Origin: Bacillales bacterium
Lineage (GTDB): Bacteria > Bacillota > Bacilli > Bacillales > DASSOY01
Direction of reading: 5' to 3'
Assembly (NCBI GenBank): GCA_035700025.1
Contig: DASSOY010000058.1
Location: 1-64,000 of the forward strand
Length of the DNA: 64,000 bases
Within the stretch, counting starts at the first letter, position 1. Every line of letters starts with the position of its first letter. The notes under the pieces are model-generated. The model was not told the DNA's origin. It was given only the letters and a program-made list of their open reading frames with translations, and did not search any database. Shown here piece after piece: positions 1 through 10,990 of this stretch. Both the position numbers and the translations under genes were made by a program.

Positions 1-582
1 TGCGGCGGATTTTTGATAATAAGGCAGTACCTCCAAAAGACGAGCGCCATCGAGATGCAACTTAATGTCATGATTGCGGCAATGCTTTGAAATTTGCTCG
101 AGTGTTTCGAAACTCGGCAATTGGCCGCCGATTTCACGCTGAGGCAGTTCCAGCAACAGACACGCAATTCCATCCCCCATGTTCACAACATCATCCAGTT
201 CGATGACACGGTTTTTGTCAGCAAGTAAAACGGTTTCGATTTGATGCAATTCCTTCAAACCGTCTTCCTCGTGAATCTCTAAATGGCTGAGTGGATGATA
301 AGCGACTTTTTTTGCGTTCTTTTCATCACACCAAATGCGCAGAGCAATTTGTTGCGCCATCGTTCCGCTTGGGAAAAAGACGGCGGTCTCCTTGCCGAGG
401 AATGCCGCGATTTTCGCTTGAAAATCTTCAATCACAGGTCCTTTTCCATAGATATCACTTTTGAGTTCGCCGTCCATGTTTTGAAAAGCTTTCTTTAACA
501 CTTGAATATCGCGTTCCCCGTGACCCGCCAATCGATTTTTTGTCTGCATGTAGGATTCTTTTAAGGTATCGGTTTCGTTCAT
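1..582 (-). CDS. Threonine aldolase / beta-eliminating lyase family protein (3' end off the window)
   Basis: The reverse strand reads as an open frame from an ATG at 582 to the left edge, giving 194 residues without a stop. A strong AGGAGG ribosome binding site lies seven bases upstream. The protein contains FFPSGTMAQQIALR and LHLDGARLLE, which match the PLP fold type I beta-eliminating lyase/threonine aldolase family; the Asp of LDGAR contacts the PLP ring nitrogen in this family. The PLP-binding lysine would lie further on, outside the window. In the family the enzyme splits L-threonine or L-allo-threonine into glycine and acetaldehyde in the cytoplasm. The exact substrate cannot be told from a half protein. 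The gene diverges from the small gene at 763. Confidence 0.85.
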   Translation of the reverse strand, partial: MNETDTLKESYMQTKNRLAGHGERDIQVLKKAFQNMDGELKSDIYGKGPVIEDFQAKIAAFLGKETAVFFPSGTMAQQIALRIWCDEKNAKKVAYHPLSHLEIHEEDGLKELHQIETVLLADKNRVIELDDVVNMGDGIACLLLELPQREIGGQLPSFETLEQISKHCRNHDIKLHLDGARLLEVLPYYQKSAA

Positions 583-685
583 TGTGGAGCCTCCTGCAAC
601 ATGATTTCTTAGGCTCATTTTACCTGACAATGCTTAAATGGAGAAATGTTTAGACGATTTTTAAAAAAACTTTGTCTCATTCTCT

Positions 686-743
686 TTACAAATGTGTTAC
701 AAAGTGAGAGAATGGTTGTAACATAGTTGTAACGTTATTGTAA
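686..743. promoter_or_regulatory. Helically phased TTACAA/TTGTAA repeat array
   Basis: Two TTACAA hexamers start at 686 and 697, and three copies of the reverse complement TTGTAA start at 716, 727 and 738. Within each group the spacing is exactly 11 bp, about one helical turn. An overlapping inverted repeat, CATTCTCT (678-685) and AGAGAATG (707-714), frames the left pair. A weak promoter (TTTACA 685-690, 17 bp, GAGAAT 708-713) would lie inside the array. The array sits just before the ribosome binding site of the gene at 763, in the gap between divergent genes. It looks like a multi-site operator. The binding protein is unknown. Confidence 0.5.
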
Positions 744-762
744 TAAAAGAGGAGGATGCAAA

Positions 763-954
763 GTGGAGGAACGTATCTATAACACAGCAGTATTAAAAAA
801 TCAGTCGGAAGGGTTTGCTCGCTCTGTTTCCCAAGAGCAAAACAGCGAAAGCTGGGAAAGAAAAGCGGGCAAGATGGATTCGCTTGAGTTCTTTTGGACA
901 GTCAGTGGTGCAGTGGTGATCGGAGCCAGCGTCTATTTGTTGTCGTTGATATAA
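763..954 (+). CDS. Small single-pass membrane protein, unknown function
   Basis: The frame has 63 codons and starts with GTG, placed eight bases after a strong AGAGGAGG ribosome binding site. The N-terminal 40 residues are polar and charged. The C-terminal stretch from FFWTVSGAVVIG to the end is one hydrophobic helix that finishes at the C-terminus, as in tail-anchored proteins. A rho-independent terminator follows directly. The good ribosome binding site, the clear terminator and the repeat array upstream support a real, regulated gene. I do not recognise the family. Confidence 0.6.
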   Translation: MEERIYNTAVLKNQSEGFARSVSQEQNSESWERKAGKMDSLEFFWTVSGAVVIGASVYLLSLI

Positions 955-957
955 ACA

Positions 958-984
958 TAAAAAAAGCACCTTAAGGTGCTTTTT

Positions 985-987
<3 letters not shown>
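958..987. terminator. Bidirectional rho-independent terminator
   Basis: AAAAAGCACC, a TTAA loop and GGTGCTTTTT form a hairpin with A and T runs on both sides. It can end both the small gene at 763 and katG, which converge here. Confidence 0.85.
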
Positions 988-3210
<2,223 letters not shown>

Positions 3211-3236
3211 TCACTCAATTTAGAATCACCTTCAGA

Positions 3237-3251
3237 TTATAATTATACTAA
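3237..3251. promoter_or_regulatory. PerR-like box upstream of katG
   Basis: TTATAATTATACTAA matches the Bacillus PerR consensus TTATAATNATTATAA at 12 of 14 fixed positions. It lies about 50 bp upstream of the katG start. PerR is the peroxide-sensing repressor of catalase genes in Bacillus. The PerR gene itself is not in the window. Confidence 0.55.
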
Positions 3252-3536
3252 ATAAATAGACGGATGAGAAGAAAAACATTTCAATACAAAAATGGACAAT
3301 GGATTGTCTCGGACGTGTCAAAAGGCTGCTGTAAATCTTGGGGCAAGGATACTTGATTTGATCGTTTACATGTTTATTAATATCGATGGTTTTTCACTAC
3401 ATTTTATGAAAAATAAGCAGCTGCATAGAACGATATGCTTTCTATATGTAAGTGCAGGATTCTTGAATGAGATTTCACATGGATTATACTTGGAAGTAAC
3501 CATATGAAAACAGCTTAAATGCGGCACGCGTCTTAG
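3252..3536. other. Gap between katG and the FUSC gene
   Basis: This AT-rich stretch separates divergent genes. It contains an open frame at 3292-3507 with no ribosome binding site and no recognisable protein features, so I do not call it a gene. Promoters for the FUSC-family gene are expected here, but I cannot choose one with confidence. Confidence 0.5.
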
Positions 3537-3576
3537 ATGATAGTGACGACCTGCCCAGTTGAGTGGAGGCGTTTGA

Positions 3577-3612
3577 ATGAAGAAAGATCAATTGGATGGA
3601 CATCTCCTTTGA
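3577..3612 (+). CDS. Possible 11-codon leader peptide coupled to the FUSC gene
   Basis: A GGAGG at 3565-3569 is ideally spaced not for the long downstream frame but for an ATG at 3577, which opens MKKDQLDGHLL and stops at TGA 3610-3612. That stop overlaps an in-frame TTG (3609-3611) of the FUSC-family protein as TTGA, a typical arrangement for termination-reinitiation. The alternative is that the frame was shifted by an indel in the DNA or the assembly. Confidence 0.3.
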   Translation: MKKDQLDGHLL

Positions 3613-5813
3613 ATAAGTTCACTTGGATCTCAGGTTGGTTGACGGAAGCGTGGGATCGTTTGGTGGCATCGGATCCAGGACTCACCCGTTTGCAGATGGC
3701 AGGTTCTGCCGCGACTGGTGTCGCGAGCGCATTGTTGATTGAGTTTCTGTTTGCGGCGCTCGTTCATGCCGAAAAAATGGGGACGATTATTTTTATGCTG
3801 CTCGGCGCCATTGTTACGATGATGGGGATGATGGCCCTCAACGGACCCAGGATTTGGCCGAAGATTCGTGTCGCCGTCTTTTTCCCTGTGGCCATCGGCA
3901 TTGGTTTGTTATGCGGTGTTTTCGTGAGCGGGAATACCGATCTCATGCTAGTCATTTTCGTGGTGATTATGTTTGCCGCGGTGTTTGTTCGCCAATACGG
4001 CATTCCTTTTTTCTTTTACGGTTTCATGGGTTGGATGGGCTATTTTTTTGCGATCTTCACGCATGCAAAACTGTCCATGCTCCCGATGTATATCGTGGCA
4101 ATCATCATAGGGACCTTGTGGGTGCTGTTGTTGTCATCAACATTGATGCGCACGAATCCGCCAAAAAATTTACGCCGAACACTTTCGTCTTTCAGCTCTC
4201 GCTCCCGCACGATGATTCGGGATTGTGCCGACGTCTTGCTCGCCTCAGACGAAAAACAACGGCAACGGTTAAAGCGGAAGCTGCACGCCACCCAAGTTAA
4301 GGTCTCGGAAGCGGCATTGATGGCCGAAGGATGGACGGCCGAACCTGGTGCGTTACCGGAAGATACATCCGGACCTTCTTTACGTAGGCTTTTAATTGAT
4401 GTCCAACACGTGTTGGATCGGATTGCTGATGGTTCGCACACTTTGATCGCCAGTCAAAATGACGAGGTCATTGGACGAGCTGCTGAAATTACTGAACATT
4501 TGGCGCAGCGGGAGGATGCAGCGGTTAAAGCGGAGGTTGAAGCTTTCATTCAATATTCGCAGGAAGCAAAACAAAACGGAAACGTGACGAACGTACAGGA
4601 TGGAAAGAGTGTTCATTTAGCCGTCATGCAATTTTCCGAAGCCGTCATGGAATTTATGAATTTGTCGGAACAATTGAGAACCGGTCATTTAGACAAAGAT
4701 GCAAGTGAAGAAGAGATCGATGAATTTGAACCGGTGGTCGGGCTCTTTTTCGGGAATTTGTCTGGATCCCCCGCCATCGCACGCGAAGTTTCGGCACGCG
4801 GCGCGGGTTGGAATCCGTTGGCACGCATGAGTCTCGTCAACCGCCAAGCGCTGCAAGTGGCGGTTGCCGGCGGGTTGGCGATTTGGCTTGGACGGGAATT
4901 GTCGCCCACCCGTTATTATTGGGCGGTCATTGCCGCATTTGTCATGTTTACCGGAACCGCGACAAGATCAGAAACTTTTTTAAAAGGACTCAACCGGGTA
5001 CTTGGTACGCTCGTTGGGTTGATTGCCGCGATCTATGCGGCACATCTGACTGCCGGACACATCCTTTGGGTGCTCTTTACGATCGTCGCCTGCATTTTTT
5101 GCGGGTTCTATTTGATCCGGTTGTCCTATGCTTACATGATTTTTTTCATTACGATTATGGTTGGGCAATTGTACAGCGTCATGCATATGTTCTCTCCGGG
5201 ATTGCTTGTGTTAAGATTTGAAGAGACCATCATCGGTGCCTTTGTAGGTTTTATCGTGGCGCTTATTTTTGTGCCGTTATCGACGCGCGATACGATTCGG
5301 CTCGCACGCAATAATATGTTGAAAGGTTTAAGCGAGTTGCTGGAGGCTTCTGCCGAGAAACTTTCGAATCCAGAAAAACAGGTGAACTTGGATGCATTGA
5401 CTTTGACGTTGGATGACCGCATACGTCAGCTGTCGCTTGTGGTCAAACCGCTCACAAGTATCATTATGAGAAGACAAAATTCACGTGTGCGCCATCGTGT
5501 GGCGCTTTACGCTGCGATTGCTAATGATGCTCGTGCATTGACGGTCGCCTTGCGTCGGCCGGATACGGCAGCGGCGGAAGAACTTTCGTCTGCTTGCACA
5601 AATTTGGCGAAAACCGCATCGCAATTGACAGAGCATGATCCATCAAACGCGCAATCAACAGCAAAGGATAAAATCGCTGAGGCTGAAAAAATTTTGTTTG
5701 GCGACATGTCCATCAAGCCGAACGAATGGGCAGTCCATCCGATTTACACCCGCATTTTGCAATTGAAACGTTTGTTGCAAGAGCTATGTGAAAACCCGGC
5801 GGACCCCTTGTAG
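3609..5813 (+). CDS. FUSC-family inner membrane protein (aromatic acid / fusaric acid exporter-like)
   Basis: The protein has about 734 residues. An N-terminal hydrophobic block of about six helices is followed by a long cytoplasmic, charged segment. A second hydrophobic block, ending near ALIFVPLSTRDTIRL, precedes a helical cytoplasmic tail. This two-block plan with a PTRYYWAVIAAFVMFTGT-type segment is that of the FUSC / aromatic acid exporter (YccS/YhfK/AaeB-like) group, members of which export aromatic or weak acids. The substrate here is unknown. The frame is open back to an ATG at 3537, which has no ribosome binding site. I prefer the TTG at 3609, which overlaps a short upstream reading frame. 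The next gene follows after about 50 bases and may be cotranscribed. Confidence 0.8.
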   Translation: MNKFTWISGWLTEAWDRLVASDPGLTRLQMAGSAATGVASALLIEFLFAALVHAEKMGTIIFMLLGAIVTMMGMMALNGPRIWPKIRVAVFFPVAIGIGLLCGVFVSGNTDLMLVIFVVIMFAAVFVRQYGIPFFFYGFMGWMGYFFAIFTHAKLSMLPMYIVAIIIGTLWVLLLSSTLMRTNPPKNLRRTLSSFSSRSRTMIRDCADVLLASDEKQRQRLKRKLHATQVKVSEAALMAEGWTAEPGALPEDTSGPSLRRLLIDVQHVLDRIADGSHTLIASQNDEVIGRAAEITEHLAQREDAAVKAEVEAFIQYSQEAKQNGNVTNVQDGKSVHLAVMQFSEAVMEFMNLSEQLRTGHLDKDASEEEIDEFEPVVGLFFGNLSGSPAIAREVSARGAGWNPLARMSLVNRQALQVAVAGGLAIWLGRELSPTRYYWAVIAAFVMFTGTATRSETFLKGLNRVLGTLVGLIAAIYAAHLTAGHILWVLFTIVACIFCGFYLIRLSYAYMIFFITIMVGQLYSVMHMFSPGLLVLRFEETIIGAFVGFIVALIFVPLSTRDTIRLARNNMLKGLSELLEASAEKLSNPEKQVNLDALTLTLDDRIRQLSLVVKPLTSIIMRRQNSRVRHRVALYAAIANDARALTVALRRPDTAAAEELSSACTNLAKTASQLTEHDPSNAQSTAKDKIAEAEKILFGDMSIKPNEWAVHPIYTRILQLKRLLQELCENPADPL

Positions 5814-5862
5814 AAAGTTTTGCGGGGGATCCGGGTCATTTTATTCCAGGAGGTGGTGCTCC

Positions 5863-6528
5863 ATGGCGAAGACTTTCGTGGAGAAGTTGAATTTGCAAAA
5901 ATATAAGCGCGTCGTCGTGCTGGGGATGCCAGAGAATCAGGATTATTTCACGGGGTTAATAAATTATGATACCGAGTTGGCAGAGGATGCCTGCGATTTG
6001 ATTTTTGCATTTGTGTTGGACGTGGAGGCGTTAAAAGCGACGGTCAACCGGGTCATCGAAAACGATCACTTGGAGGCGAACGGTTATCTGTTTCTCGCTT
6101 ATCCGAAGAAAGGCAATAAACGATATGAAACGTATATACATAGGGATGAATTATTCAAACACCTCGGTGCTGATAAAGAAGGATATGTCGGAAAAAGTGA
6201 TTTGAAATTCTCTCGCATGGTCGGATTGGACGATGTTTTCACTGTTGCAGGGTTGAAGCGTGAGGATCGAAAGAAGAAACGGAATTCAACGAAAACGAGT
6301 CAACGGGTCGACGATTATATCGAAAAAATTGCTGATATCGAGCAAGATTTGCGGGATACGCCGGACTTGCTTGCTTTTTACCAATCGTTGACGCCTGGAT
6401 ATCAGAAAGATTGGGCGCGTTACGTATACAGCGCAAAGCAAGAAGCGACAAAGCAAAAACGCCGGGAAGAAATGAAGAAAATTCTTGGCGCCGGCTACAA
6501 AAGCCGCGACCTTTATCGCAATCGATGA
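5863..6528 (+). CDS. YdeI/OmpD-associated family protein
   Basis: The 221-residue cytoplasmic protein starts at an ATG preceded by AGGAGGTGG. The frame is open further upstream into the FUSC gene, but that part has no ribosome binding site. The C-terminal 60 residues carry YQKDWARYVYSAKQEATKQK and a following R-rich GYKSRDLY segment, the hallmark of the bacteriocin-protection YdeI/OmpD-associated domain. The N-terminal part (residues 1-110) resembles a small alpha/beta domain that I cannot place. Enterobacterial relatives are linked with antimicrobial peptide or bacteriocin resistance; the function in Bacillaceae is not established. The gene lies about 50 bases behind the FUSC gene. Confidence 0.7.
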   Translation: MAKTFVEKLNLQKYKRVVVLGMPENQDYFTGLINYDTELAEDACDLIFAFVLDVEALKATVNRVIENDHLEANGYLFLAYPKKGNKRYETYIHRDELFKHLGADKEGYVGKSDLKFSRMVGLDDVFTVAGLKREDRKKKRNSTKTSQRVDDYIEKIADIEQDLRDTPDLLAFYQSLTPGYQKDWARYVYSAKQEATKQKRREEMKKILGAGYKSRDLYRNR

Positions 6529-6665
6529 AGAGGAACTGTGTTGTTTTCCATCTTTCAAGGTGGAATTTTTTTATTGAAAAAATCAAAAAATACTCAAAAA
6601 TATGAAAAATATAGTAAAATGGAAAGGGATATGATAAAAAAGTTGAACCGGAGGTTCATACTCGA

Positions 6666-8477
6666 ATGGGCTATAACCAGTATTTATCTGTGTTATTGAT
6701 AGCGATCACATGTTGTCTCCTGTACATAGCTTATCTTGCATGGCGGAAAAGGGAACTTCCGGTTGCGCTGAGCTTGTGCATCGGAATGTGCGCAGGCGCT
6801 TTTTATTCTTTCGGTTATGCCTTTGAACTGATCAGCTCCAACCTGGACCAAATTCGTTTTTGGCTCAGGATTGAATATATTGGAATTTCAATCGGTCCAT
6901 ACATGTGGTTTATTATGGTGTTGCAATATACCGGTCATCGCGCACTGCTGCGAAAATGGATTTTGGTGTTGCTGGCCGCCGGTCCCGTCTTTACATTGCT
7001 AAGTGAATATACGAATAGGTGGCATCATTTATTTTATAAAACGATGGCCATTTCGAGGTCAGAAGGTTTTCCGCTCGTTTCGACGACTCCAGGTCCTTTT
7101 TATCTTCTTCATGTCCTTTATTCATACATTCTTGTTGTCATTGGCATGTGGTTGTTGAGTCGAATGTATCGAAGAACGACCGGTTACATGAAAAAACAAG
7201 TCATTTTTATGATGATCGGATCGGCCGGTCCGTACGTGATCACTTTGGTTTATTTGAGCGGCATTTTAGGATCTCCGATCGATATTTCTCCTTTCGGGTT
7301 TCTTTTTTCGGGGATTTTCTTTACGTGGGGCATTTATCAATATCAAATGTTGAAATTGGTTCCGCACGCGTTGAACAAAGTTTTCAACTCGATGAAAGAT
7401 GCCGTAATCGTGTTGGATTTGGATAACAGTATCACAAGTTTCAACAAGTCAGCGAAGCAAATCTTTCGGGGTTTAAACGATCGAAAAGTTATTGGTCAAT
7501 CCGTTACATACGTACTTGCCGCTTACCCGGAACTAATTGCAGCCATCGCGCAGGGAACCTCTTTACGACAGAAAATCAAAATCTCACATGACAACAACAT
7601 CAAACATTACCAAATGCACGTCTCGGAGGTTTATGGCAAGGAACCTAACTGCATTGGAAAGATGGTTTTGTTGACCGACATCACCGAGGCTGTTTTTGCT
7701 GAAGAGAAACTGGTCGCCAATGCAAAACAATTAAGGGAAATGAATGCTTTTAAAGATCAATTGTTTAAGGTCATCGCCCATGATATTCGAGATCCGCTTT
7801 CGATTCTTGTCAGTTTGATGGAAATTTTGAGAGAGGAAATGGAAACCTGTGGGGACAAACATGAGGAAATCGCTCATTCCATGGAACAGCAAATTCAAAA
7901 AACATTTTCCATTGCCGAGCATCTGCTTGATTGGTTCAGGAGTCAACAAGGCGGGCTGATGTTCGACCCAATTGTATGGCGTTTGACTGAAGTTGTTCAG
8001 AAGAATATCGAATTACTACATATTCAAAGCGAGCGAAAACGCATTCGCATCCAGTCGGAGATCTCGGACGATATAATGATTTACGGCGATAAAGAGATGC
8101 TCGATTTGATCATCCGAAATCTTTTATCCAATGCGGTGAAATTCACTCACGAAGGCGGGCGAATCGAGTTAAAAGCGGTTCAAGACGGCGACAAAGTCAT
8201 CGTTTCCATCGAAGATACCGGAAAAGGCATAGGACCGGACCAAGTCCACGGTTTGCTGAAGGGGCAAAAATTTAATTTAACACCTTCGATGGGGACCGCC
8301 GGGGAACGGGGAATTGGAATCGGGCTAACGCTATGCAAGGAATTTGTCAAAATCAACGGCGGGGATTTGTGGTTCGAAAGCACGCCTGAACAAGGAAGCA
8401 CCTTTTATTTCTCGATTCCCGCTTCCGAAGAAAAACCGGCGACAACCCGTAGAATGAACCGGGAGGAGGCACAATGA
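6666..8477 (+). CDS. Membrane sensor histidine kinase with N-terminal 7TM domain
   Basis: The 603-residue kinase has seven predicted helices in residues 1-230 (histidine-kinase N-terminal 7TM type), then a PAS-like region (about 235-345), a dimerisation and phosphoacceptor segment with His372 in KVIAHDIRDPLS, and an ATPase domain with an N box (NLLSNAVKFTHEGG, Asn489), G1 (EDTGKGIG) and G2 (GIGIGLTLC). It should autophosphorylate on His372 and pass the phosphate to the response regulator encoded by the next gene, which overlaps its stop codon. The ribosome binding site GGAGG lies inside a small hairpin, GAACC-GGA-GGTTC (6645-6657), so translation may be dampened. The signal is unknown. The surface-protein module downstream is a reasonable target. 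Confidence 0.9.
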   Translation: MGYNQYLSVLLIAITCCLLYIAYLAWRKRELPVALSLCIGMCAGAFYSFGYAFELISSNLDQIRFWLRIEYIGISIGPYMWFIMVLQYTGHRALLRKWILVLLAAGPVFTLLSEYTNRWHHLFYKTMAISRSEGFPLVSTTPGPFYLLHVLYSYILVVIGMWLLSRMYRRTTGYMKKQVIFMMIGSAGPYVITLVYLSGILGSPIDISPFGFLFSGIFFTWGIYQYQMLKLVPHALNKVFNSMKDAVIVLDLDNSITSFNKSAKQIFRGLNDRKVIGQSVTYVLAAYPELIAAIAQGTSLRQKIKISHDNNIKHYQMHVSEVYGKEPNCIGKMVLLTDITEAVFAEEKLVANAKQLREMNAFKDQLFKVIAHDIRDPLSILVSLMEILREEMETCGDKHEEIAHSMEQQIQKTFSIAEHLLDWFRSQQGGLMFDPIVWRLTEVVQKNIELLHIQSERKRIRIQSEISDDIMIYGDKEMLDLIIRNLLSNAVKFTHEGGRIELKAVQDGDKVIVSIEDTGKGIGPDQVHGLLKGQKFNLTPSMGTAGERGIGIGLTLCKEFVKINGGDLWFESTPEQGSTFYFSIPASEEKPATTRRMNREEAQ

Positions 8478-9073
8478 TGAAAGCTGTAATCGTCGATGAC
8501 GAGTTGGCCATGCACTTAATCATTAAAAGAATGCTTGGCAAGTTTCATCAGGTTGAAGTGGCAGCCTGTTTTCAGGAGACGGCATCCGCTTTTTCGTATA
8601 TCCATAGTCATCCTGTCGATTTGGTCTTTGTAGATATTCATATGCCTGGGGAGAGCGGTCTCGAGTTCGCGAAGCGGTTAAGGGATAATGATTGGGAGAT
8701 GAAAATCGTTTTTGTGACGTCACACAAGGATTATGCTTTACCCGCTTTTTCCGTGTACGCGTATGATTACATTGTGAAGCCGCTTTCGCAACAACGGTTA
8801 GATGAAACAGTGGAGCGTGTGCTTGCCGAAGGTGAAGGTACAAATCCCAATCCTCACGGAACGGTTTCTCCTCTCATCGAGCCATTGACAAGACGGGAAA
8901 CGGAAGTGCTTCAGTTGATGAGCAATGGTCTCTCGAATAAGGAGATTGCTGAGAAGTTCAAGTTATCGGAGGGGACGATCAAAAACCATATCGTGAACAT
9001 ATTCGGGAAACTGCAGGTGAAGAACCGGGTCCAAGCAACCATTAATGGCAAAAGGTATAAGCTCATTCGCTGA
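8474..9073 (+). CDS. Response regulator, receiver plus LuxR-type HTH
   Basis: The 199-residue cytoplasmic protein has an N-terminal receiver with the acidic pocket DDE (residues 8-10), the phosphoacceptor Asp54 in VFVDIHMPG and Lys102 in YIVKP. A C-terminal LuxR/NarL-type helix-turn-helix follows (LTRRETEVLQLMSNGLSNKE and KNHIVNIFGKL). It starts within the stop of the histidine kinase gene; either of two adjacent ATGs (8474 or 8477) could be used, and the second has the better spacing to GGAGG. The YAYDYIVKP receiver motif is more usual in LytTR-type regulators, so the receiver/output pairing is somewhat mixed. A terminator follows. Confidence 0.93.
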   Translation: MMKAVIVDDELAMHLIIKRMLGKFHQVEVAACFQETASAFSYIHSHPVDLVFVDIHMPGESGLEFAKRLRDNDWEMKIVFVTSHKDYALPAFSVYAYDYIVKPLSQQRLDETVERVLAEGEGTNPNPHGTVSPLIEPLTRRETEVLQLMSNGLSNKEIAEKFKLSEGTIKNHIVNIFGKLQVKNRVQATINGKRYKLIR

Positions 9074-9101
9074 TCCTGTGAAAGTTGTAAAAGGTTGAAG
9101 G

Positions 9102-9127
9102 AAAAGAGCCGATCGGCTCTTTTTTTG
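9102..9127 (+). terminator. Terminator of the two-component operon
   Basis: AGAGCC-GATC-GGCTCT is followed by a run of eight T. Confidence 0.9.
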
Positions 9128-9245
9128 TTGGAACAAAGGATGGAAACCATGACTTTAGTTACATCTTTTTTGTCGAATAGGGGGGTATACTCGTATAGGT
9201 AAAATGAAACATGATCAAAATGAATGTACGAAAGAGGTTTTGTTT

Positions 9246-10859
9246 ATGAAAAAGAGAAGGCTGCAGGTTTTCATCACTATTTTAGCATTAGTCCTATCGT
9301 TTGGATTTACCACTCAATCGCCGAAAGCTGACACGAACACAGATGAAAACACAACGCAACCAACAGGGGATACAACCACGACAGGAGATTCCGCTCAAAC
9401 AACAGATAAATCAACAGACAAAACGCAATCGACGGACCCAACACAAACAACTGAAGTCACAACTCAATCAGCAGATGAGGTTGTGGTTTTTAAGGACGCT
9501 AACCTTGCCCAGGCTATTCGTAGTCAGTTGCAGCTTAAACAAGGCGAAGATATCACCAAAACCGACCTCGCAAAAGTCAATTATCTTTTTACAAAAGACA
9601 TTTCCAACCTTTCCGGTTTAGAGTATGCGAAAAACTTAGTGATGCTGGGAATATCAGACGGATCCATCAGCGATCTCATCCCCTTAAAAAGCTTGACAAA
9701 GCTACAATCTTTGAATCTCTCAGGAAATAAAATTACCGATATCAGTGTATTGACACAAATACCAAATCTGACAGTGGCCAATGTCGCCGACAACCCACTG
9801 AACTTCAACCCAGGATCCGCTGCATACAACGATCTTCAGACTTTGGTCGGAAATGATGTGCGTGTCTATCATGACGGCATGGTTCACTTTACAACCAAAA
9901 AGGTGACCAAAAACGCGATTACGGTAGGATGGACCATAGACCAATCAGACGGAATGCCTCATCTTTTCACACTTTCTTTGAACGGGAAACCGGTTAAGAC
10001 GATTGATTTAGTCAAAAAGGCTGAGTCCGAACATACATTTACCGGTTTGAAAGAAGGACAGACGTATGATATCGAACTCAGCACGTATTTTAATTTAATC
10101 GCAAGAGACAACAAAGTGACAAAGACTCTTCATGTGAAAGCGGAAGACATTCAACCGCAGCCACAAGTCACTGTCAAACCTGCCGTTGGCGGCCAATTGG
10201 CAACGATTGGTGATCAAAATATCGACGCAGTGAAAACAGGGGGGACACTAGAGATCGATTTGAAAAACTACACACAAGATCAAGTCAATGTGAAATTGAC
10301 CGCTGCACAAATCAAGAACATGCAAGAGAAAAATATCGCCGTCAAAATCAATAAAGGAGACGCCACAGTCAGCATCCCGACCCAACTGTTGGGAGATGAC
10401 CAGGACGTCACAGTAGCTGTTGACAAACTTGAGCCTGTTGATGGCGCACTTTCTGCAACCTATGACTTTACGATTAAAACGGCGAGCGGAACCATTTCAC
10501 AGTTTTCCGAACCCGTTACTCTTACATTCCAAGTAGACCCGAAGAAAGTAACGAATCCTGACAATGTAAAAGTGTGGTACTATAACACGTCAACTAAGAA
10601 ATGGGAGTTAATTGGCGGCACCTACTCCAACGGAGTCGTGACGGCTCAAACGCATCACTTTAGTACGTATACGGTCTTCGAAAAGAATGATAAACCGTCG
10701 AGTAGCTCGAACGAAACGAGTGCTGACTCGGGAAACGGTACCGAAAATGAACTTCCGGAAACGGCAACGAATACAATGAACTTTCTAGGGTTCGGTGCCT
10801 TGTTGATTCTTTTGGCTGTGACGCTCTTATGGTTCCAACGAAGAAAACAAAAAGCTTAA
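9246..10859 (+). CDS. LPxTA-anchored cell-surface protein with leucine-rich repeats
   Basis: The 537-residue protein starts at an ATG with AAAGAGG upstream; the open frame extends 14 codons further without a good site. A signal peptide (MKKRRLQVFITILALVLSF) is followed by a Thr/Gln/Asp-rich low-complexity linker to about residue 77. Leucine-rich repeats occupy about residues 78-195 (for example LQSLNLSGNKITDIS), then a fibronectin type III-like domain (about 212-298) and a beta-rich region. The sorting signal is LPETA at about residue 503, followed by a hydrophobic helix and the basic tail RRKQK. Ala in place of the usual Gly in LPxTG fits class D sortases. The sortase lies two genes downstream. 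Likely role: surface adhesion or recognition. Confidence 0.9.
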   Translation: MKKRRLQVFITILALVLSFGFTTQSPKADTNTDENTTQPTGDTTTTGDSAQTTDKSTDKTQSTDPTQTTEVTTQSADEVVVFKDANLAQAIRSQLQLKQGEDITKTDLAKVNYLFTKDISNLSGLEYAKNLVMLGISDGSISDLIPLKSLTKLQSLNLSGNKITDISVLTQIPNLTVANVADNPLNFNPGSAAYNDLQTLVGNDVRVYHDGMVHFTTKKVTKNAITVGWTIDQSDGMPHLFTLSLNGKPVKTIDLVKKAESEHTFTGLKEGQTYDIELSTYFNLIARDNKVTKTLHVKAEDIQPQPQVTVKPAVGGQLATIGDQNIDAVKTGGTLEIDLKNYTQDQVNVKLTAAQIKNMQEKNIAVKINKGDATVSIPTQLLGDDQDVTVAVDKLEPVDGALSATYDFTIKTASGTISQFSEPVTLTFQVDPKKVTNPDNVKVWYYNTSTKKWELIGGTYSNGVVTAQTHHFSTYTVFEKNDKPSSSSNETSADSGNGTENELPETATNTMNFLGFGALLILLAVTLLWFQRRKQKA

Positions 10860-10870
10860 CGCGATAAAAG

Positions 10871-10905
10871 GAGTTGTCCCAAAGTTCGTTCTTTTGGGTC
10901 AGCTC
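10871..10905 (+). terminator. Hairpin between the two surface-protein genes
   Basis: GAGTTGTCCCAAAG pairs with CTTTTGGGTCAGCTC around a TTCGTT loop, followed by a pyrimidine-rich tract. It probably terminates or attenuates transcription before the large surface protein gene. Confidence 0.65.
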
Positions 10906-10990
10906 TCTTCCCTTTTCTTGATTTTTATTCCAATTTGTTGTGTGTTTTGTCGATGAATCTCAGACGCCTGTATAGATAAAGGAGAGTTCA

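Noticed and set aside
3292-3507. Forward frame of 71 codons between katG and the FUSC gene
   Set aside because: No ribosome binding site, no terminator and no recognisable protein features.
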